A DNA stretch of 43,526 nucleotides from assembly GCF_000187265.1 (NCBI RefSeq), contig NZ_GL698430.1:1-43526 (forward strand). Reading direction: 5' to 3'. Position numbers and translations under genes: made by a program. Positions 8,538 to 18,460 of this stretch are shown piece after piece. This DNA is from Streptococcus equinus ATCC 9812 (GTDB lineage Bacteria; Bacillota; Bacilli; Lactobacillales; Streptococcaceae). The notes below the pieces were generated by a model. That model ran no database searches. It saw nothing but the letters and a program-made list of their open reading frames with translations, and was not told the origin of the DNA. How positions within the stretch are numbered: position 1 is the stretch's first letter; the number at the start of each line of letters is the position of its first letter.

Positions 8538-8723
8538 TTACCAAGAAGCTTTGGTAACGCCTGGGATTTGTCCTTTGTAAGCTAACTCACGGAAGCAAAC
8601 ACGGCAAAGTTTGAATTTGCGGTAAACTGAGTGTGGACGGCCACAACGTTCGCAACGAGTGTAAGCTTGCGTAGAGAATTTCGCAGGGCGATGATTCTTA
8701 GCAATCATAGATTTTTTAGCCAA
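8538..8723 (-). CDS. rpsN: 30S ribosomal protein S14, zinc-binding type Z
   Basis: uS14 sits in the 30S head. The 61-residue product is the short zinc-binding form, with cysteines in CERCGRP and CRVCF forming the zinc site. It ends IPGVTKASW. It follows rplE by 17 bp. The long zinc-free paralogue found in many streptococci would be elsewhere in the genome. Confidence 0.97.
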   Translation of the reverse strand: MAKKSMIAKNHRPAKFSTQAYTRCERCGRPHSVYRKFKLCRVCFRELAYKGQIPGVTKASW

Positions 8724-8740
8724 TTGATTTACCTCCTAAA

Positions 8741-9283
8741 TTATTTTGCAAAAGGCATTCCAAGGCCTTTAAGCAATTCACGACCTTCTTCGTCAGTGTT
8801 AGCAGTAGTTACGATAACGATATCAAGACCACGTACTTTATCAACATCATCAAAGTTGATTTCTGGGAAGATCAATTGTTCTTTCACACCAAGTGTGTAG
8901 TTACCACGTCCGTCAAATGATTTTGTTGGAACACCGTGGAAGTCACGTACACGTGGAAGTGAAACAGTTACCAATTTATCTAAGAATTCGTACATACGTT
9001 CACCACGAAGGGTAACTTTTGCACCGATCGCTACACCTTCACGAAGACGGAAGCCAGCGATTGATTTCTTAGCTTTAGTAATCAATGGTTTTTGACCTGA
9101 AATAAGTGCCAATTCAGCAGCAGCTTTTTCAAGGTTTTTAGCGTTATTTACAGCATCACCAACACCCATGTTAAGAACGATTTTCTCAACTTTTGGGACA
9201 GCCATAACTGAAGTGTAGTTGAATTTTTCAGTCAAAGCAGGAACTACTTCGTTAGTGTATTTTTCTTTTAAGCGATTTGCCAT
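8741..9283 (-). CDS. rplE: 50S ribosomal protein L5
   Basis: uL5 binds 5S rRNA and contacts the P-site tRNA. The 180-residue product has the conserved [19 protein letters not shown] and [20 protein letters not shown] segments. It lies 26 bp after rplX and has an AAAGGA site before the ATG. Confidence 0.98.
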   Translation of the reverse strand: MANRLKEKYTNEVVPALTEKFNYTSVMAVPKVEKIVLNMGVGDAVNNAKNLEKAAAELALISGQKPLITKAKKSIAGFRLREGVAIGAKVTLRGERMYEFLDKLVTVSLPRVRDFHGVPTKSFDGRGNYTLGVKEQLIFPEINFDDVDKVRGLDIVIVTTANTDEEGRELLKGLGMPFAK

Positions 9284-9309
9284 TATATACTTTCTCCTTT
9301 CCTTCGTGA

Positions 9310-9615
9310 TTAATCAAGCACTTCGCCTGATTTTTTGTTGTAACGAACTTTTTTGCCGTCTACAACTTTGTAACCAACACGTCCTGCAACACCATTTTTG
9401 TCAAGAACTTGAACGTTAGACACATGGATTGGTGCTTCTTTTTCCACGATAGCACCTTGAGGGTTTACGTTGTTTGGTTTTTGATGTTTTTTAACAATAG
9501 CAACACCTTCAACAACAACTTTGTTGACTTTAGGAAGGGCTTTAAGAACTACAGCTTCAACGCCTTTGTCCTTACCAGCAATAACGCGAACTTTATCGCC
9601 TTTTTTTACAAACAT
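9310..9615 (-). CDS. rplX: 50S ribosomal protein L24
   Basis: uL24 is an early assembly protein of the large subunit. The 101-residue product begins [18 protein letters not shown], the KOW motif of this family, and has the usual length. An AGGAG site precedes the ATG. It is followed by rplE. Confidence 0.97.
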   Translation of the reverse strand: MFVKKGDKVRVIAGKDKGVEAVVLKALPKVNKVVVEGVAIVKKHQKPNNVNPQGAIVEKEAPIHVSNVQVLDKNGVAGRVGYKVVDGKKVRYNKKSGEVLD

Positions 9616-9641
9616 TTGGTTTTTCTCCTATTATTTCTTAC

Positions 9642-9670
9642 GCCCTAATGGGCACCCTGCAAAAGCAGGG
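9642..9670. repeat. Two hairpins in the rplN-rplX gap
   Basis: GCCC-TAAT-GGGC (9642-9653) and CCCTGC-AAAA-GCAGGG (9655-9670) stand side by side in the 76-bp gap. On the minus strand no T-tract follows. They resemble the other inter-gene stems of this cluster. Confidence 0.55.
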
Positions 9671-9691
9671 GACTTAGTTTGTGTTTATGAA

Positions 9692-10060
9692 TTAAAGTAC
9701 TTCTGGTGCAAGTGATACGATCTTCATGAAGCCACCTTCACGCAATTCACGTGCAACAGGGCCGAAGATACGAGTTCCGCGAGGAGTTTTGTCATCACGG
9801 ATAATTACTGCAGCGTTGTCGTCAAATTTGATGTATGAACCGTCTGGACGGCGTGCACCTGATTTAGTACGAACAACTACAGCTTTTACGACATCACCTT
9901 TTTTAACAGCTCCACCAGGAGTAGCTTGTTTTACAGAAGCAACGATTACGTCACCGATGTTAGCGAATTTACGTCCTGAACCACCAAGAACTTTGATAGT
10001 CAAGATCTCACGAGCACCGCTATTATCAGCAACTTTCAAGCGAGTTTCTTGTTGAATCAT
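9692..10060 (-). CDS. rplN: 50S ribosomal protein L14
   Basis: uL14 forms intersubunit bridges. The 122-residue product begins [18 protein letters not shown] and contains the conserved [20 protein letters not shown] segment, ending [11 protein letters not shown]. It has normal length, an AAGGAG site, and lies after rpsQ in the standard order. Confidence 0.98.
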   Translation of the reverse strand: MIQQETRLKVADNSGAREILTIKVLGGSGRKFANIGDVIVASVKQATPGGAVKKGDVVKAVVVRTKSGARRPDGSYIKFDDNAAVIIRDDKTPRGTRIFGPVARELREGGFMKIVSLAPEVL

Positions 10061-10084
10061 TTCAAATTTCTCCTTTTAGTTTGA

Positions 10085-10345
10085 TTAGATAATAACAGCT
10101 TCTTCCACAACTTCTACAAGACGGAAGTGTTTTGTAGCTGAAAGTGGACGAGTTTCCATGATACGAACGATATCGCCTTCTTTAGCAACGTTGTTTTCAT
10201 CATGTGCTTTGTATTTTTTAGAATAGTTGATACGTTTACCATAGACTGGGTGGTTACGTTTAGTTTCAACTACAACAGTGATTGTTTTATCCATTTTGTC
10301 AGATACTACGCGTCCAACAAGGGTTTTACGTTGATTACGTTCCAT
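10085..10345 (-). CDS. rpsQ: 30S ribosomal protein S17
   Basis: uS17 is a primary 16S rRNA-binding protein with an OB fold. The 86-residue product begins [20 protein letters not shown] and has the conserved [20 protein letters not shown] segment. It follows rpmC by 27 bp. Confidence 0.98.
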   Translation of the reverse strand: MERNQRKTLVGRVVSDKMDKTITVVVETKRNHPVYGKRINYSKKYKAHDENNVAKEGDIVRIMETRPLSATKHFRLVEVVEEAVII

Positions 10346-10372
10346 TATTAGAATTTCTCCTTTCCCAATCTA

Positions 10373-10579
10373 TTATTTCTTTTCAGATTGCACTGTTTTA
10401 ACACGTGCAATTTGTTTTTTAACTTCGTTCAAACGAGCAGTTTGATCAAGTTGACCTGCTGCAGCTTGGAAACGAAGATCAAAAAGTTCTTTCTTAAGTT
10501 CGTTTTCTTTCTTAGCAAGTTCTTCTTGAGAAAGACCACGAAGCTCTTTAACAAAATCTTTAATTTCTTGAAGTTTCAT
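10373..10579 (-). CDS. rpmC: 50S ribosomal protein L29
   Basis: uL29 lies near the peptide exit tunnel, where trigger factor and SRP dock. The 68-residue helical product has the [18 protein letters not shown] motif. It starts 9 bp after the rplP stop codon with an AAGGAG site. Confidence 0.97.
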   Translation of the reverse strand: MKLQEIKDFVKELRGLSQEELAKKENELKKELFDLRFQAAAGQLDQTARLNEVKKQIARVKTVQSEKK

Positions 10580-10588
10580 GATTTCTCC

Positions 10589-11002
10589 TTATTCTGCTTC
10601 ACGTTTCACGAATTTAGTCTTAACTGGCAATTTGTGGCTAGCAAGACGAAGTGCTTCACGTGCAACTTCTTCAGGTACACCAGCGATTTCGAACATAACT
10701 TTACCACGTTTAACTGGTGCTACCCAACCTTCAGGTGCCCCTTTACCAGAACCCATACGTACACCGATAGCTTTAGCAGTGTATGATTTGTGTGGGAAGA
10801 TTTTAATCCAAACTTTACCACCACGTTTCATGTAACGAGTCATTGCGATACGGGCAGCTTCGATTTGACGGTTTGTGATCCAGTGGCTAGTCGTAGCTTG
10901 AAGTCCGTATTCACCGAATGCGACTTCTTTACCACCTTTAGCTTCACCGCGCATTTTTCCACGGAATTCGCGACGGTGTTTAACACGTTTAGGTACTAAC
11001 AT
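10589..11002 (-). CDS. rplP: 50S ribosomal protein L16
   Basis: uL16 helps position the A-site tRNA. The 137-residue product begins [19 protein letters not shown] and contains [19 protein letters not shown] and the [17 protein letters not shown] signature. It begins 3 bp after the rpsC stop codon, which suggests translational coupling. Confidence 0.98.
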   Translation of the reverse strand: MLVPKRVKHRREFRGKMRGEAKGGKEVAFGEYGLQATTSHWITNRQIEAARIAMTRYMKRGGKVWIKIFPHKSYTAKAIGVRMGSGKGAPEGWVAPVKRGKVMFEIAGVPEEVAREALRLASHKLPVKTKFVKREAE

Positions 11003-11005
11003 TTG

Positions 11006-11659
11006 TTATTTGCCTCCTTTAGTGTTTTTACGAGCTGGAAGAACTTCACCACGGTAGATCCAAACTTTAACACCAAGTTTACCGTAAGTAGTGTCAGCTT
11101 CTTCCCAAGCGTAGTCGATATCTGCACGAAGTGTGTGAAGTGGAACAGTTCCTTCTGAGTAACCTTCAGCACGAGCGATATCAGCACCGTTCAAACGACC
11201 AGATACTTGAGTTTTGATACCTTTAGCACCTGCACGCATTGCACGTTGGATAGCTTGTTTTTGAGCACGACGGAAAGCAACACGTTGTTCAAGTTGACGT
11301 GCAATGTTTTCACCAACAAGGTGTGCGTCCAAATCAGGTTGTTTGATTTCAACGATGTTGATGTGAACTTGTTTTCCAGTCAATTTGTTAAGTTTAACGC
11401 GAAGAGCGTCAACGTTAGCTCCACCTTTACCGATAACCATACCTGGTTTAGCAGTGTGAAGTGAAACAATTACTTTATTTACAGCACGTTCAATTTCAAT
11501 ACGTGAAACTGAAGCGTCTGCCAATTCTGTTTGGATGAATTTGCGGATTGCAAGATCTTCATGAAGGTAATCCGCGTATTCTTTTTCAGCATACCATTTC
11601 GCATCCCAATCACGGATGATTCCGACACGCATACCAATTGGATGTACTTTTTGACCCAC
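11006..11659 (-). CDS. rpsC: 30S ribosomal protein S3
   Basis: uS3 lines the mRNA entry channel. The 217-residue product begins [19 protein letters not shown] and has the KH-domain segment [19 protein letters not shown] and the C-terminal [11 protein letters not shown]. It lies 12 bp after rplV with a GGAGG site. Confidence 0.98.
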   Translation of the reverse strand: MGQKVHPIGMRVGIIRDWDAKWYAEKEYADYLHEDLAIRKFIQTELADASVSRIEIERAVNKVIVSLHTAKPGMVIGKGGANVDALRVKLNKLTGKQVHINIVEIKQPDLDAHLVGENIARQLEQRVAFRRAQKQAIQRAMRAGAKGIKTQVSGRLNGADIARAEGYSEGTVPLHTLRADIDYAWEEADTTYGKLGVKVWIYRGEVLPARKNTKGGK

Positions 11660-11671
11660 GATTTTACCTCC

Positions 11672-12016
11672 TTATTTTTCTGACACAACTACTGTTACGT
11701 GAGTTGTGCGTTTGTTGATTGGTGAAGCTGAACCTTTAGCACGTGGACGGAAACGTTTCATTGTTGGTCCTTCGTTTGCGAAAGTTTCAGATACTACCAA
11801 GTTAGCTTTTTCCAAACCAAAGTTGTTTTCTGCGTTAGCGATAGCAGAGTTAAGAACTTTTTCAACTACACGAGCTGCTTTGTTTGGAGTGAATTTCAAG
11901 ATTGCGATTGCGTCAGCAACGTTCTTACCACGGATAAGATCAAGTACAAGACGTGTTTTACGAGGTGAAACACGGACTGTACGAGCCATTGCTTTAGCTG
12001 AAGTAATTTCTGCCAT
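11672..12016 (-). CDS. rplV: 50S ribosomal protein L22
   Basis: uL22 extends into the exit tunnel, where changes can affect macrolide binding. The 114-residue product has [20 protein letters not shown] and the tunnel-loop sequence [19 protein letters not shown]. It has normal length, a GGAGGA site, and lies 15 bp after rpsS. Confidence 0.98.
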   Translation of the reverse strand: MAEITSAKAMARTVRVSPRKTRLVLDLIRGKNVADAIAILKFTPNKAARVVEKVLNSAIANAENNFGLEKANLVVSETFANEGPTMKRFRPRAKGSASPINKRTTHVTVVVSEK

Positions 12017-12031
12017 TGTGTCCTCCTCCTA

Positions 12032-12310
12032 TTAACGACGTGTTTTCTTATCGTCAGCTGCGTGACCTTTGTAAGTACGAGTTGGTGCGAATTCACCAAG
12101 TTTGTGACCTACCATGTCTTCTTGGATGTAAACTGGTACGTGTTTACGTCCATCATAAACTGCGATTGTATAACCGATGAAACTTGGGAAAATCGTTGAA
12201 CGACGTGACCAAGTTTTAATTACTTTTTTCTTTTCGTCATTTGCTTGAGCTTCAACTTTTTTCATCAAATGCTCATCGACGAAAGGTCCTTTTTTAAGAC
12301 TACGTCCCAT
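12032..12310 (-). CDS. rpsS: 30S ribosomal protein S19
   Basis: uS19 sits in the 30S head and contacts S13. The start is the ATG at 12310 ([18 protein letters not shown]), 10 nt after AAAGGAG, giving the usual 92 residues. An 11-codon upstream extension in frame covers the ribosome-binding site and is not real coding sequence. Confidence 0.97.
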
Positions 12311-12351
12311 TTTGTAGTTTTCTCCTTTAAAATATAGTACCACAGCGGCCT

Positions 12352-12368
12352 GTGTGCAAAATGCACAC
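12352..12368. repeat. Hairpin in the rplB-rpsS gap
   Basis: GTGTGCA (12352-12358) pairs with TGCACAC (12362-12368) around an AAA loop. No T-tract follows on the minus strand. It belongs to the set of stems placed in the longer gaps of this cluster. Confidence 0.55.
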
Positions 12369-12407
12369 TACCGAGCTGGCGGATGATTATTTAACTAAGC
12401 GACTGAA

Positions 12408-13241
12408 TTATTTATCGTTACGACGACGAACGATAAGTTTGTCAGATTTAGCTTTTTTGTTACGAGTTTTAAGACCAAGCGCAGGTTTACCCCAAGGAGT
12501 AGATGGCGCTTTACGTCCAACTGGTGCTTTACCTTCACCACCACCGTGTGGGTGATCATTAGGGTTCATTACAGAACCACGAACTGTAGGACGGACACCC
12601 ATCCAACGGCTGCGACCAGCTTTACCAAGGTTAACAAGAACTTGTTGTTCGTTACCAACTGTACCGATTGTAGCACGGCAAGTTCCAAGAATCATACGAA
12701 CTTCGCCTGATTGAAGACGAACAAGAACATATTTACCTTCTTGACCAAGTACTTGTGCAGATGCACCAGCGGCACGAATCAATTCAGCACCTTTACCTGG
12801 TTGAAGTTCGATGTTGTGAATAACTGTACCAACAGGGATGTTAGCAAGTGGAAGTGCGTTACCAACTTTGATATCTGCATCTGGACCTGAAACGATACGT
12901 TGACCAACTTCAAGACCTTTAGGTGCAAGGATGTAAGCTTTCACACCATCAGTGTAGTGTACAAGAGCGATGTTAGCTGTACGGTTTGGATCGTACTCGA
13001 TAGTTTTAACAACTGCTTCAACACCATCTTTGTTACGTTTGAAGTCAATCAAACGGTAGTGACGTTTGTGTCCGCCACCTTGGTGACGTACAGTGATGCG
13101 ACCGTTGTTGTTACGACCAGCTTTGTTTTTAAGTGAAACAAGCAATGATTTCTCAGGAGTGCTTGTAGTGATTTCAGCAAAATCCAAAGAAGTCATATTA
13201 CGACGACCATTTGTCGTTGGTTTATAAGCTTTAATACCCAC
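12408..13241 (-). CDS. rplB: 50S ribosomal protein L2
   Basis: uL2 is needed for subunit joining and the peptidyl-transferase centre. The 277-residue product begins [20 protein letters not shown] and has the [19 protein letters not shown] and [15 protein letters not shown] signatures; the latter holds the conserved histidine. It follows rplW by 17 bp. Confidence 0.98.
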   Translation of the reverse strand: MGIKAYKPTTNGRRNMTSLDFAEITTSTPEKSLLVSLKNKAGRNNNGRITVRHQGGGHKRHYRLIDFKRNKDGVEAVVKTIEYDPNRTANIALVHYTDGVKAYILAPKGLEVGQRIVSGPDADIKVGNALPLANIPVGTVIHNIELQPGKGAELIRAAGASAQVLGQEGKYVLVRLQSGEVRMILGTCRATIGTVGNEQQVLVNLGKAGRSRWMGVRPTVRGSVMNPNDHPHGGGEGKAPVGRKAPSTPWGKPALGLKTRNKKAKSDKLIVRRRNDK

Positions 13242-13258
13242 GTTATTTCCTCCTTAGA

Positions 13259-13555
13259 TTATTCAGCTTCAGCTGCAAACAACTCGATTGCTTTAGAATC
13301 AGCTGTAAGAGTGATGATAGCTTTTTTAGTTTTTGAAGTGAAACCAGTGTAACGACCAACACGTTTAGCTTTTGGTTTAACAGTTACAGTATTCACGTTT
13401 GCAACTTTAACTCCATCAAAAGCAGCTTCAACAGCTTGTTTGATCAAAAGTTTGTGCGCACGAGAGTCAACTTCAAATGTATATTTACCTGCTTCGAGGT
13501 CGTACATTGATTTTTCAGTGATAACTGGTTTTTTGATTACGTCGTACAAATTCAT
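13259..13555 (-). CDS. rplW: 50S ribosomal protein L23
   Basis: uL23 sits at the tunnel exit and is a docking site for SRP and trigger factor. The 98-residue product begins [20 protein letters not shown]. Its ATG overlaps the rplD stop codon by 1 nt (TAATG), a coupled pair. Confidence 0.97.
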   Translation of the reverse strand: MNLYDVIKKPVITEKSMYDLEAGKYTFEVDSRAHKLLIKQAVEAAFDGVKVANVNTVTVKPKAKRVGRYTGFTSKTKKAIITLTADSKAIELFAAEAE

Positions 13556-14178
13556 TATGCAAGAACCTCCTCGATTGTAGAGATTGCTTCTTTAGTAACA
13601 AGAAGTTTGTCGCTGTTTACGATATCAAGAACACTTGCAGTTGTTGCAGTTGCAACTTTAACGTTAGGAAGGTTACGTGCAGAAAGAGCTGCAAATTCAT
13701 TACCTTCTTCAAGGATTACAAGTACTTTTGAGTCAACGTTAAGAGCTGAAAGTACGTTTGCGAATTCAGCAGTTTTTGGAGCTGCAAATGAAAGGCTTTC
13801 TACAGCTACAAATTTTTCTTCAGCAACTTTAGCTGAGTAAACTGATTTCAATGCAAGGCGACGAACTTTTTGTGGAAGTTTGTATCCGTATGAACGTGGA
13901 GTTGGTCCGAAGACTACACCACCACCACGCCATTGTGGTGAGCGGATAGAACCTTGACGAGCGCGTCCAGTTCCTTTTTGACGCCATGGTTTACGACCAC
14001 CACCAGATACTGCAGAGCGGTTTTTAACTGCGTGAGTACCTTGGCGAAGGCTAGCGCGTTGGCTGATAACAACATCAAACACTACTGATTCGTTTGGTTC
14101 GATACCGAAGATAGCATCGTTCAATTCAACTGAGCTAACTTCTTTACCAGTTTGGTCAAATAGTTTTACGTTTGCCAT
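13555..14178 (-). CDS. rplD: 50S ribosomal protein L4
   Basis: uL4 reaches into the exit tunnel; in enterobacteria it also represses the S10 operon, a role not expected automatically here. The 207-residue product carries the tunnel loop [20 protein letters not shown]. It lies 23 bp after rplC and overlaps rplW by 1 nt. Confidence 0.98.
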   Translation of the reverse strand: MANVKLFDQTGKEVSSVELNDAIFGIEPNESVVFDVVISQRASLRQGTHAVKNRSAVSGGGRKPWRQKGTGRARQGSIRSPQWRGGGVVFGPTPRSYGYKLPQKVRRLALKSVYSAKVAEEKFVAVESLSFAAPKTAEFANVLSALNVDSKVLVILEEGNEFAALSARNLPNVKVATATTASVLDIVNSDKLLVTKEAISTIEEVLA

Positions 14179-14201
14179 TTTAACTGTTTTCTCCTTTCTT
14201 A

Positions 14202-14828
14202 TTATTTAGCAGCCTTAACTGCTGATTTGATAGTGATAAGAGATTTCTTAGCACCTGGTACGTTACCTTTGATAAGGATAACGTTTTTCTCTGGGATAAC
14301 TTGGACAACTTCAAGGTTTTGGATTGTCACACGGTTACCACCCATACGTCCTGCCAAGTGTTTGTTTTTGAAAACACGGTTAGGCGCAACAGGTCCCATA
14401 GAACCTGGACGACGGTGATAACGAGAACCGTGAGCCATTGGTCCACGAGCTTGACCATGGCGTTTGATAACACCTTGGAAACCTTTACCTTTAGATGTAC
14501 CAGTTACATCAACAACATCTCCAGCTTCGAATGTATCAACTGTGATTTCTTGACCAACTTCTAAGCCTTCAATGTTTTTGAATTCACGAATGAAGCGCTT
14601 AGGAGCTGTGTTAGCTTTCGCTACATGGCCTTTGGCAGGTTTGTTGCTCAATACTTCACGTTTGTCGTCAAAACCAACTTGAACAGCTTCATAACCGTCT
14701 GTTTCAACAGTTTTCACTTGAAGCACAACGTTTGGAGTTGCTTCGATGACAGTAACAGGGATGAATTCACCAGATTCAGTGAAGATTTGAGTCATTCCCA
14801 CTTTTTTCCCTAAGATTCCTTTTGTCAT
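14202..14828 (-). CDS. rplC: 50S ribosomal protein L3
   Basis: uL3 is an early assembly protein near the peptidyl-transferase centre. The 208-residue product begins [20 protein letters not shown] and has the [20 protein letters not shown] loop region. It is separated from rpsJ by a 109-bp gap holding a tandem repeat. Confidence 0.98.
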   Translation of the reverse strand: MTKGILGKKVGMTQIFTESGEFIPVTVIEATPNVVLQVKTVETDGYEAVQVGFDDKREVLSNKPAKGHVAKANTAPKRFIREFKNIEGLEVGQEITVDTFEAGDVVDVTGTSKGKGFQGVIKRHGQARGPMAHGSRYHRRPGSMGPVAPNRVFKNKHLAGRMGGNRVTIQNLEVVQVIPEKNVILIKGNVPGAKKSLITIKSAVKAAK

Positions 14829-14858
14829 GAGAAAATATTTCCTTTACTTTATTTATTT

Positions 14859-14922
14859 AAAAAGTTTTTAATGAGCGTTTTTTATGCTCAAAAAAGTTTT
14901 TAATGAGCGTTTTTTGTGCTCA
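14859..14922. repeat. Tandem 32-bp direct repeat with stem-loops
   Basis: Two adjacent 32-bp units (14859-14890 and 14891-14922) differ at a single base. Each unit contains AAAAAGTTTTT and a 5-bp TGAGC/GCTCA stem. The repeat fills most of the rpsJ-rplC gap. It may be a replication slippage product of an intercistronic hairpin. Confidence 0.8.
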
Positions 14923-14937
14923 AGAATCAAATCCTTA

Positions 14938-15246
14938 TTAAAGTTTGATTTCTACGTTAACACCACTTGGAAGATCCAATTTCATCAAAGCATCAACAGT
15001 TTTTTGTGTTGGGTTGACGATATCGATCAAGCGTTTGTGAGTACGCATTTCAAATTGTTCGCGAGAATCTTTGTATTTGTGAGTCGCACGAATAATTGTG
15101 TACAAGCTACGTTCAGTTGGAAGTGGAACTGGTCCAGCTACTGAAGCACCTGTACGTGTTGCAGTTTCAACAATTTTTTCTGCCGCTGTATCAAGTGTAC
15201 GATGTTCGTATGCTTTCAAACGGATACGGATTTTTTTGTTTGCCAT
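14938..15246 (-). CDS. rpsJ: 30S ribosomal protein S10
   Basis: uS10 is in the 30S head and also serves as NusE in transcription antitermination. The 102-residue product begins [19 protein letters not shown] and has the conserved [19 protein letters not shown] segment. It is the first gene of the ribosomal supercluster, with an AAGGAG site and its own promoter and leader upstream. Confidence 0.98.
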   Translation of the reverse strand: MANKKIRIRLKAYEHRTLDTAAEKIVETATRTGASVAGPVPLPTERSLYTIIRATHKYKDSREQFEMRTHKRLIDIVNPTQKTVDALMKLDLPSGVNVEIKL

Positions 15247-15299
15247 CTTTTTCTCCTTTTCGTCTATTTAAGATAATAGGCTAGCTCCTCAAGAAAACC

Positions 15300-15335
15300 A
15301 ACACGCCTTTTGCGTGGCAATGCAACCGAGCGTGT
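15300..15335 (-). other. Alternative hairpins in the rpsJ leader
   Basis: Within the roughly 130-nt leader, CACGC (15302-15306) can pair locally with GCGTG (15312-15316) around CTTTT. Alternatively ACACGC (15301-15306) can pair with GCGTGT (15330-15335) over a longer loop. The two pairings exclude each other, which would allow a two-state leader. Regulation is an inference. Confidence 0.45.
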
Positions 15336-15385
15336 CGCAACCTCTTGTATCATAGCTAAAGTCACTGTATCAACAGCACTTGTCT

Positions 15386-15414
15386 ATAATATCAGATTTA
15401 ACAGTGCATTGCAA
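15386..15414 (-). promoter_or_regulatory. Promoter of the rpsJ ribosomal supercluster
   Basis: On the minus strand TTGCAA (15414-15409) and TATTAT (15391-15386) are 17 bp apart. Transcription would start near 15379, giving a leader of about 130 nt before rpsJ. No other strong promoter is seen before the first gene of the cluster. Confidence 0.75.
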
Positions 15415-15472
15415 GGATTTTACTCCCTTTTTTTCGATTTTTTTGAAGAAACTGTTTTCAGTTTTCTTACAC

Positions 15473-15498
15473 AAAAAAGACCAGATAAATATCTGGTC
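15473..15498 (-). terminator. Terminator of the MATE transporter gene
   Basis: On the minus strand GACCAGAT pairs over 8 bp with ATCTGGTC, followed by TTTTTTGTGT. It lies about 30 bp beyond the transporter stop codon and insulates the ribosomal promoter. Confidence 0.85.
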
Positions 15499-15526
15499 AT
15501 AATTTACGCTATTTAATAGTAGAGTT

Positions 15527-16807
15527 TTAGATTTTTTTCATGTATTTTCTGTAAAGAATGTATAAGAATATCCAACGAAAAACATTATCTGCCACCGTAG
15601 CAAGCCAAACTCCTGTTAGCCCAAAATGCAAAACAATTCCTAGAACATATCCAGTTACAATTCGAATCACCCACATACCGACGGTTGTTGCATAAAAAGG
15701 TAACTTTGCATTTCCTAATCCTTGCCAAGTTGCTGTAAATATGAGAGTTCCAGCAGTTGCTGGTCCGCCAATAAATGAGTAAAACAAAACCACAAGGCTC
15801 GCTTCTAATGCAGCTTCATTTGTCGTAAAGAGATGCGTTAGCTGATTACCTGAAAAATATACCATCGCTCCTACAGCAAACATAAGCACAGCTGATACAA
15901 GATAAGAAGTTCGTACCAACTGACGGATTTCTTGTTTATTTTTTTGCCCAAGACTATGAGCAACCAAAATAACTGTCGCTGTGGCCACACCCATTCCTGG
16001 CATATAGTTAAACTGAGTCAAGGTTTCACCAATAGCATTTCCCGCTACAACCTCCGTACCAAATTTAACAATAATGGCTACAATAACAACATCACCAGCT
16101 CGCATCATTAAACGTTCACCTGCCGCTGGCAAGGCTATGCTTACCAAATCCCGATCAAGTGTCCACCTAATATTTTTAACAATCTTTTTAATTGGCAATT
16201 GACTAGCTAGCATTACGACTCCAAGAAGGCGAGAAATTACCGTTGAGCATGCTACCCCAACAATTCCCCAATGAAAAATAAATATCGCTACAGCCGATAA
16301 GACTGCATTTAAAACATTGGTCAGCAGACTCACATACATAGGTAATTGTGGTTTTCCAAGCGCTCGCAAAAAAGCGCTCAGAGTTGTCATAAGTCCTAGA
16401 CTAACAATCAAACCACCTACAATAGCAAGATACAAACCTCCTGTCTGTGTAACAGCCGCTTCAGTCCCCAACCAAGCTAAAATGTACTTACCAAATACTA
16501 TTGAAATCAAGCCAAGAAGGACACTCAAGCCTAAAGTAATAAGTAAGGACTCCGACTGATAATGCAGTGACTTTTGAGGATTCTTTTCACCAATACTTTT
16601 AGACACCAAACTAGACACCGCTGCACCAAGAGCAATAAAAATCGCTTGATAAATTGTAATAATGTTATTGGCCACAGATACCCCTGAAACAGCAATTAAG
16701 CCGACTTGCGCAACAAGGTAATTATCGACAACACCCATGAGCATCTGCAGCAAATTTTCCATCATCGCTGGAAAAGCCAGACGCATAATTTTCTTTGTTT
16801 GTTTCAT
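15527..16807 (-). CDS. MATE-family multidrug efflux transporter
   Basis: The 426-residue product is an integral membrane protein with about twelve hydrophobic segments and the MATE fold: LAFPAMMENLLQMLMGVVDN at the N-terminus, an internal pseudo-repeat beginning SIALPAAGERLMMRAGDVV, and GNAIGETLTQFNYMPGMG. Such proteins export cationic drugs and metabolites using Na+ or H+ gradients. The substrate cannot be read from the sequence. It lies just after thrC with a weak ribosome-binding site (AGAGAT) and no clear promoter, so it may depend on read-through of the thrC terminator. Confidence 0.9.
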   Translation of the reverse strand: MKQTKKIMRLAFPAMMENLLQMLMGVVDNYLVAQVGLIAVSGVSVANNIITIYQAIFIALGAAVSSLVSKSIGEKNPQKSLHYQSESLLITLGLSVLLGLISIVFGKYILAWLGTEAAVTQTGGLYLAIVGGLIVSLGLMTTLSAFLRALGKPQLPMYVSLLTNVLNAVLSAVAIFIFHWGIVGVACSTVISRLLGVVMLASQLPIKKIVKNIRWTLDRDLVSIALPAAGERLMMRAGDVVIVAIIVKFGTEVVAGNAIGETLTQFNYMPGMGVATATVILVAHSLGQKNKQEIRQLVRTSYLVSAVLMFAVGAMVYFSGNQLTHLFTTNEAALEASLVVLFYSFIGGPATAGTLIFTATWQGLGNAKLPFYATTVGMWVIRIVTGYVLGIVLHFGLTGVWLATVADNVFRWIFLYILYRKYMKKI

Positions 16808-16820
16808 ATCTCTATCGTAA

Positions 16821-16852
16821 CAAAAAGAAAAGCCGAGAACCAGTCTCAGCTT
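16821..16852 (-). terminator. Terminator of thrC
   Basis: The stem (16830-16838 with 16844-16852) pairs with a G-U pair only when read on the minus strand, and TTTTCTTTTTG follows. It begins about 8 nt after the thrC stop codon. Confidence 0.8.
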
Positions 16853-16859
16853 CTACTTT

Positions 16860-18344
16860 TTAAAGTCCCAAATAATCTTCGACAGCTTTTTGCATATCAC
16901 TTGTCGCAACAACTGCCCTATGTCGAACTTCAGCTGTTTCAAGTCCATCGACAGCTTTCGGAATAACGACACCTGATAATTTTTCAAGTTCTTTTACTGC
17001 AGCAAAATCGTCTGCTGGAGCTTTTCCACTCACTGCTTCAACTGCCACACGTGGGAATTTATATGGACTTGCTGTTGAGGCAATGACCGTTGGCGTGTGA
17101 TCTCCTGTACGTTCAACATATTTTTGATAAACAGCTGATGCAACTGCCGTATGAGGATCTTCAACATAGTCAGAAGCATCATAAACACGCTTAATCTCAG
17201 CCGATGTTTCAGCTTCTGTTGCATATCCAGCTTCAAACATATCAAGAATTTCTTGATTGACTTCTGGAAGTGTATATTCACCTTGTGTAGTCAGTTTTTC
17301 CATCAATTCTTTTGTCTTAGCAGCATCATTACCCAAAAGGTGGAAAATCAAACGCTCTAGGTTAGAAGATACCAAGATATCCATTGAAGGACTTGTTGTT
17401 ACTTTAAAGTCACGTTTTTTATCATAAGTCCCTGTTGTAAAGAAATCAGTCAACACTTTATTTTCGTTCGATGCACAGATTAATTTACCTACTGGAACAC
17501 CAATTTGACTAGCATAATAAGCTGCTAAAATGTTACCGAAGTTTCCAGTTGGAACTGTAATATTAACTTTGTCACCAACTTTAATATGACCAGTTTTGAC
17601 AAGCTGAGCATAAGCATAAACGTAATAAACAACTTGAGGCACCAAGCGACCAACATTCATTGAGTTAGCTGACGAAAATTGGGTTTTGTGGGCAAGCAAT
17701 TTTTCACGCAAAGCCACATCATTAAACATACGTTTGACATCCGTTTGAGCATCATCAAAATTACCAGTAATTGCAACAACATGAGTGTTATTACCAGTTT
17801 GAGTTGTCATTTGGAGTTCTTGAATTTTGCTGACACCGTCTTTAGGATAAAAGACAATGATTTCAGTTCCGGGAACATCTGCAAAACCTGCCATGGCAGC
17901 TTTACCAGTGTCACCCGATGTCGCTGTCAAAATTACAATTTTATTGTCAACACCTTGTTTCTTAGCTGATGTTGTCAAAAGGTAAGGCAAAATCGACAAA
18001 GCCATATCCTTAAAGGCAATCGTTGAACCATGGAAAAGTTCAAGATTATATTGGTCACCCAATTTCACTACTGGAGCAATCGCTGGGGTATCAAATTTTT
18101 CATCGTAAGCTGAGTTGATACAGTAATCTAACTCCTCTTCAGTAAAATCATCCAAAAAAGCTGACAAGACCAATTTTGCTACTTCTTGGTATGAAGCATC
18201 CTTTAAAGCATTAAAATCTAAAGCTACTTTTGGAATTGACACAGGGGTAAACAAACCGCCGTCAGTTGCCAATCCTTGTAAAATAGCTTGGCTAGCAGTT
18301 ACTTTGTTATTTTCGTCACGAGTTGATTGGTAAATTAACGTCAT
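16860..18344 (-). CDS. thrC: Threonine synthase
   Basis: ThrC converts O-phosphohomoserine to threonine with PLP. I place the start at the ATG at 18344 (MTLIYQSTRDENNKVTASQ), preceded by GAGGA, giving 494 residues; a 31-codon in-frame extension upstream is AT-rich and covers the promoter. The PLP lysine is in HGSTIAFKDMALS (about K112), and ILTATSGDTGKAAMAGF forms the phosphate-binding region. This is the long class, like the yeast and E. coli types. It is flanked by its own extended -10 promoter and terminator. Confidence 0.96.
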   Translation of the reverse strand: MTLIYQSTRDENNKVTASQAILQGLATDGGLFTPVSIPKVALDFNALKDASYQEVAKLVLSAFLDDFTEEELDYCINSAYDEKFDTPAIAPVVKLGDQYNLELFHGSTIAFKDMALSILPYLLTTSAKKQGVDNKIVILTATSGDTGKAAMAGFADVPGTEIIVFYPKDGVSKIQELQMTTQTGNNTHVVAITGNFDDAQTDVKRMFNDVALREKLLAHKTQFSSANSMNVGRLVPQVVYYVYAYAQLVKTGHIKVGDKVNITVPTGNFGNILAAYYASQIGVPVGKLICASNENKVLTDFFTTGTYDKKRDFKVTTSPSMDILVSSNLERLIFHLLGNDAAKTKELMEKLTTQGEYTLPEVNQEILDMFEAGYATEAETSAEIKRVYDASDYVEDPHTAVASAVYQKYVERTGDHTPTVIASTASPYKFPRVAVEAVSGKAPADDFAAVKELEKLSGVVIPKAVDGLETAEVRHRAVVATSDMQKAVEDYLGL

Positions 18345-18378
18345 CGCAAATTCCTCATTTTTAGATAGTCTTGCACCA

Positions 18379-18387
18379 ATTGTATCA
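18379..18387 (-). promoter_or_regulatory. Probable thrC promoter (extended -10)
   Basis: TGATACAAT on the minus strand (18387-18379) is an extended -10 without a clear -35. It lies about 35 nt upstream of the thrC ATG and just after the terminator of the preceding short unit. Confidence 0.5.
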
Positions 18388-18424
18388 CAATTATCAGAAA
18401 ATTTATACAGTTTTACGCTATTTA

Positions 18425-18449
18425 TTAAAAAAAGCACCCTTTCGGTGCT
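18425..18449 (-). terminator. Terminator of the short unit upstream of thrC
   Basis: On the minus strand AGCACC pairs with GGTGCT around GAAAG, followed by seven Ts. It lies 12 nt after the stop codon of the small ORF. Confidence 0.85.
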
Positions 18450-18460
18450 GTTACAACTTA

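Noticed and set aside
18345..18437. 31-codon N-terminal extension of thrC
   Set aside because: It runs over the thrC promoter and the preceding terminator, and the protein family begins at MTLIYQSTRD.
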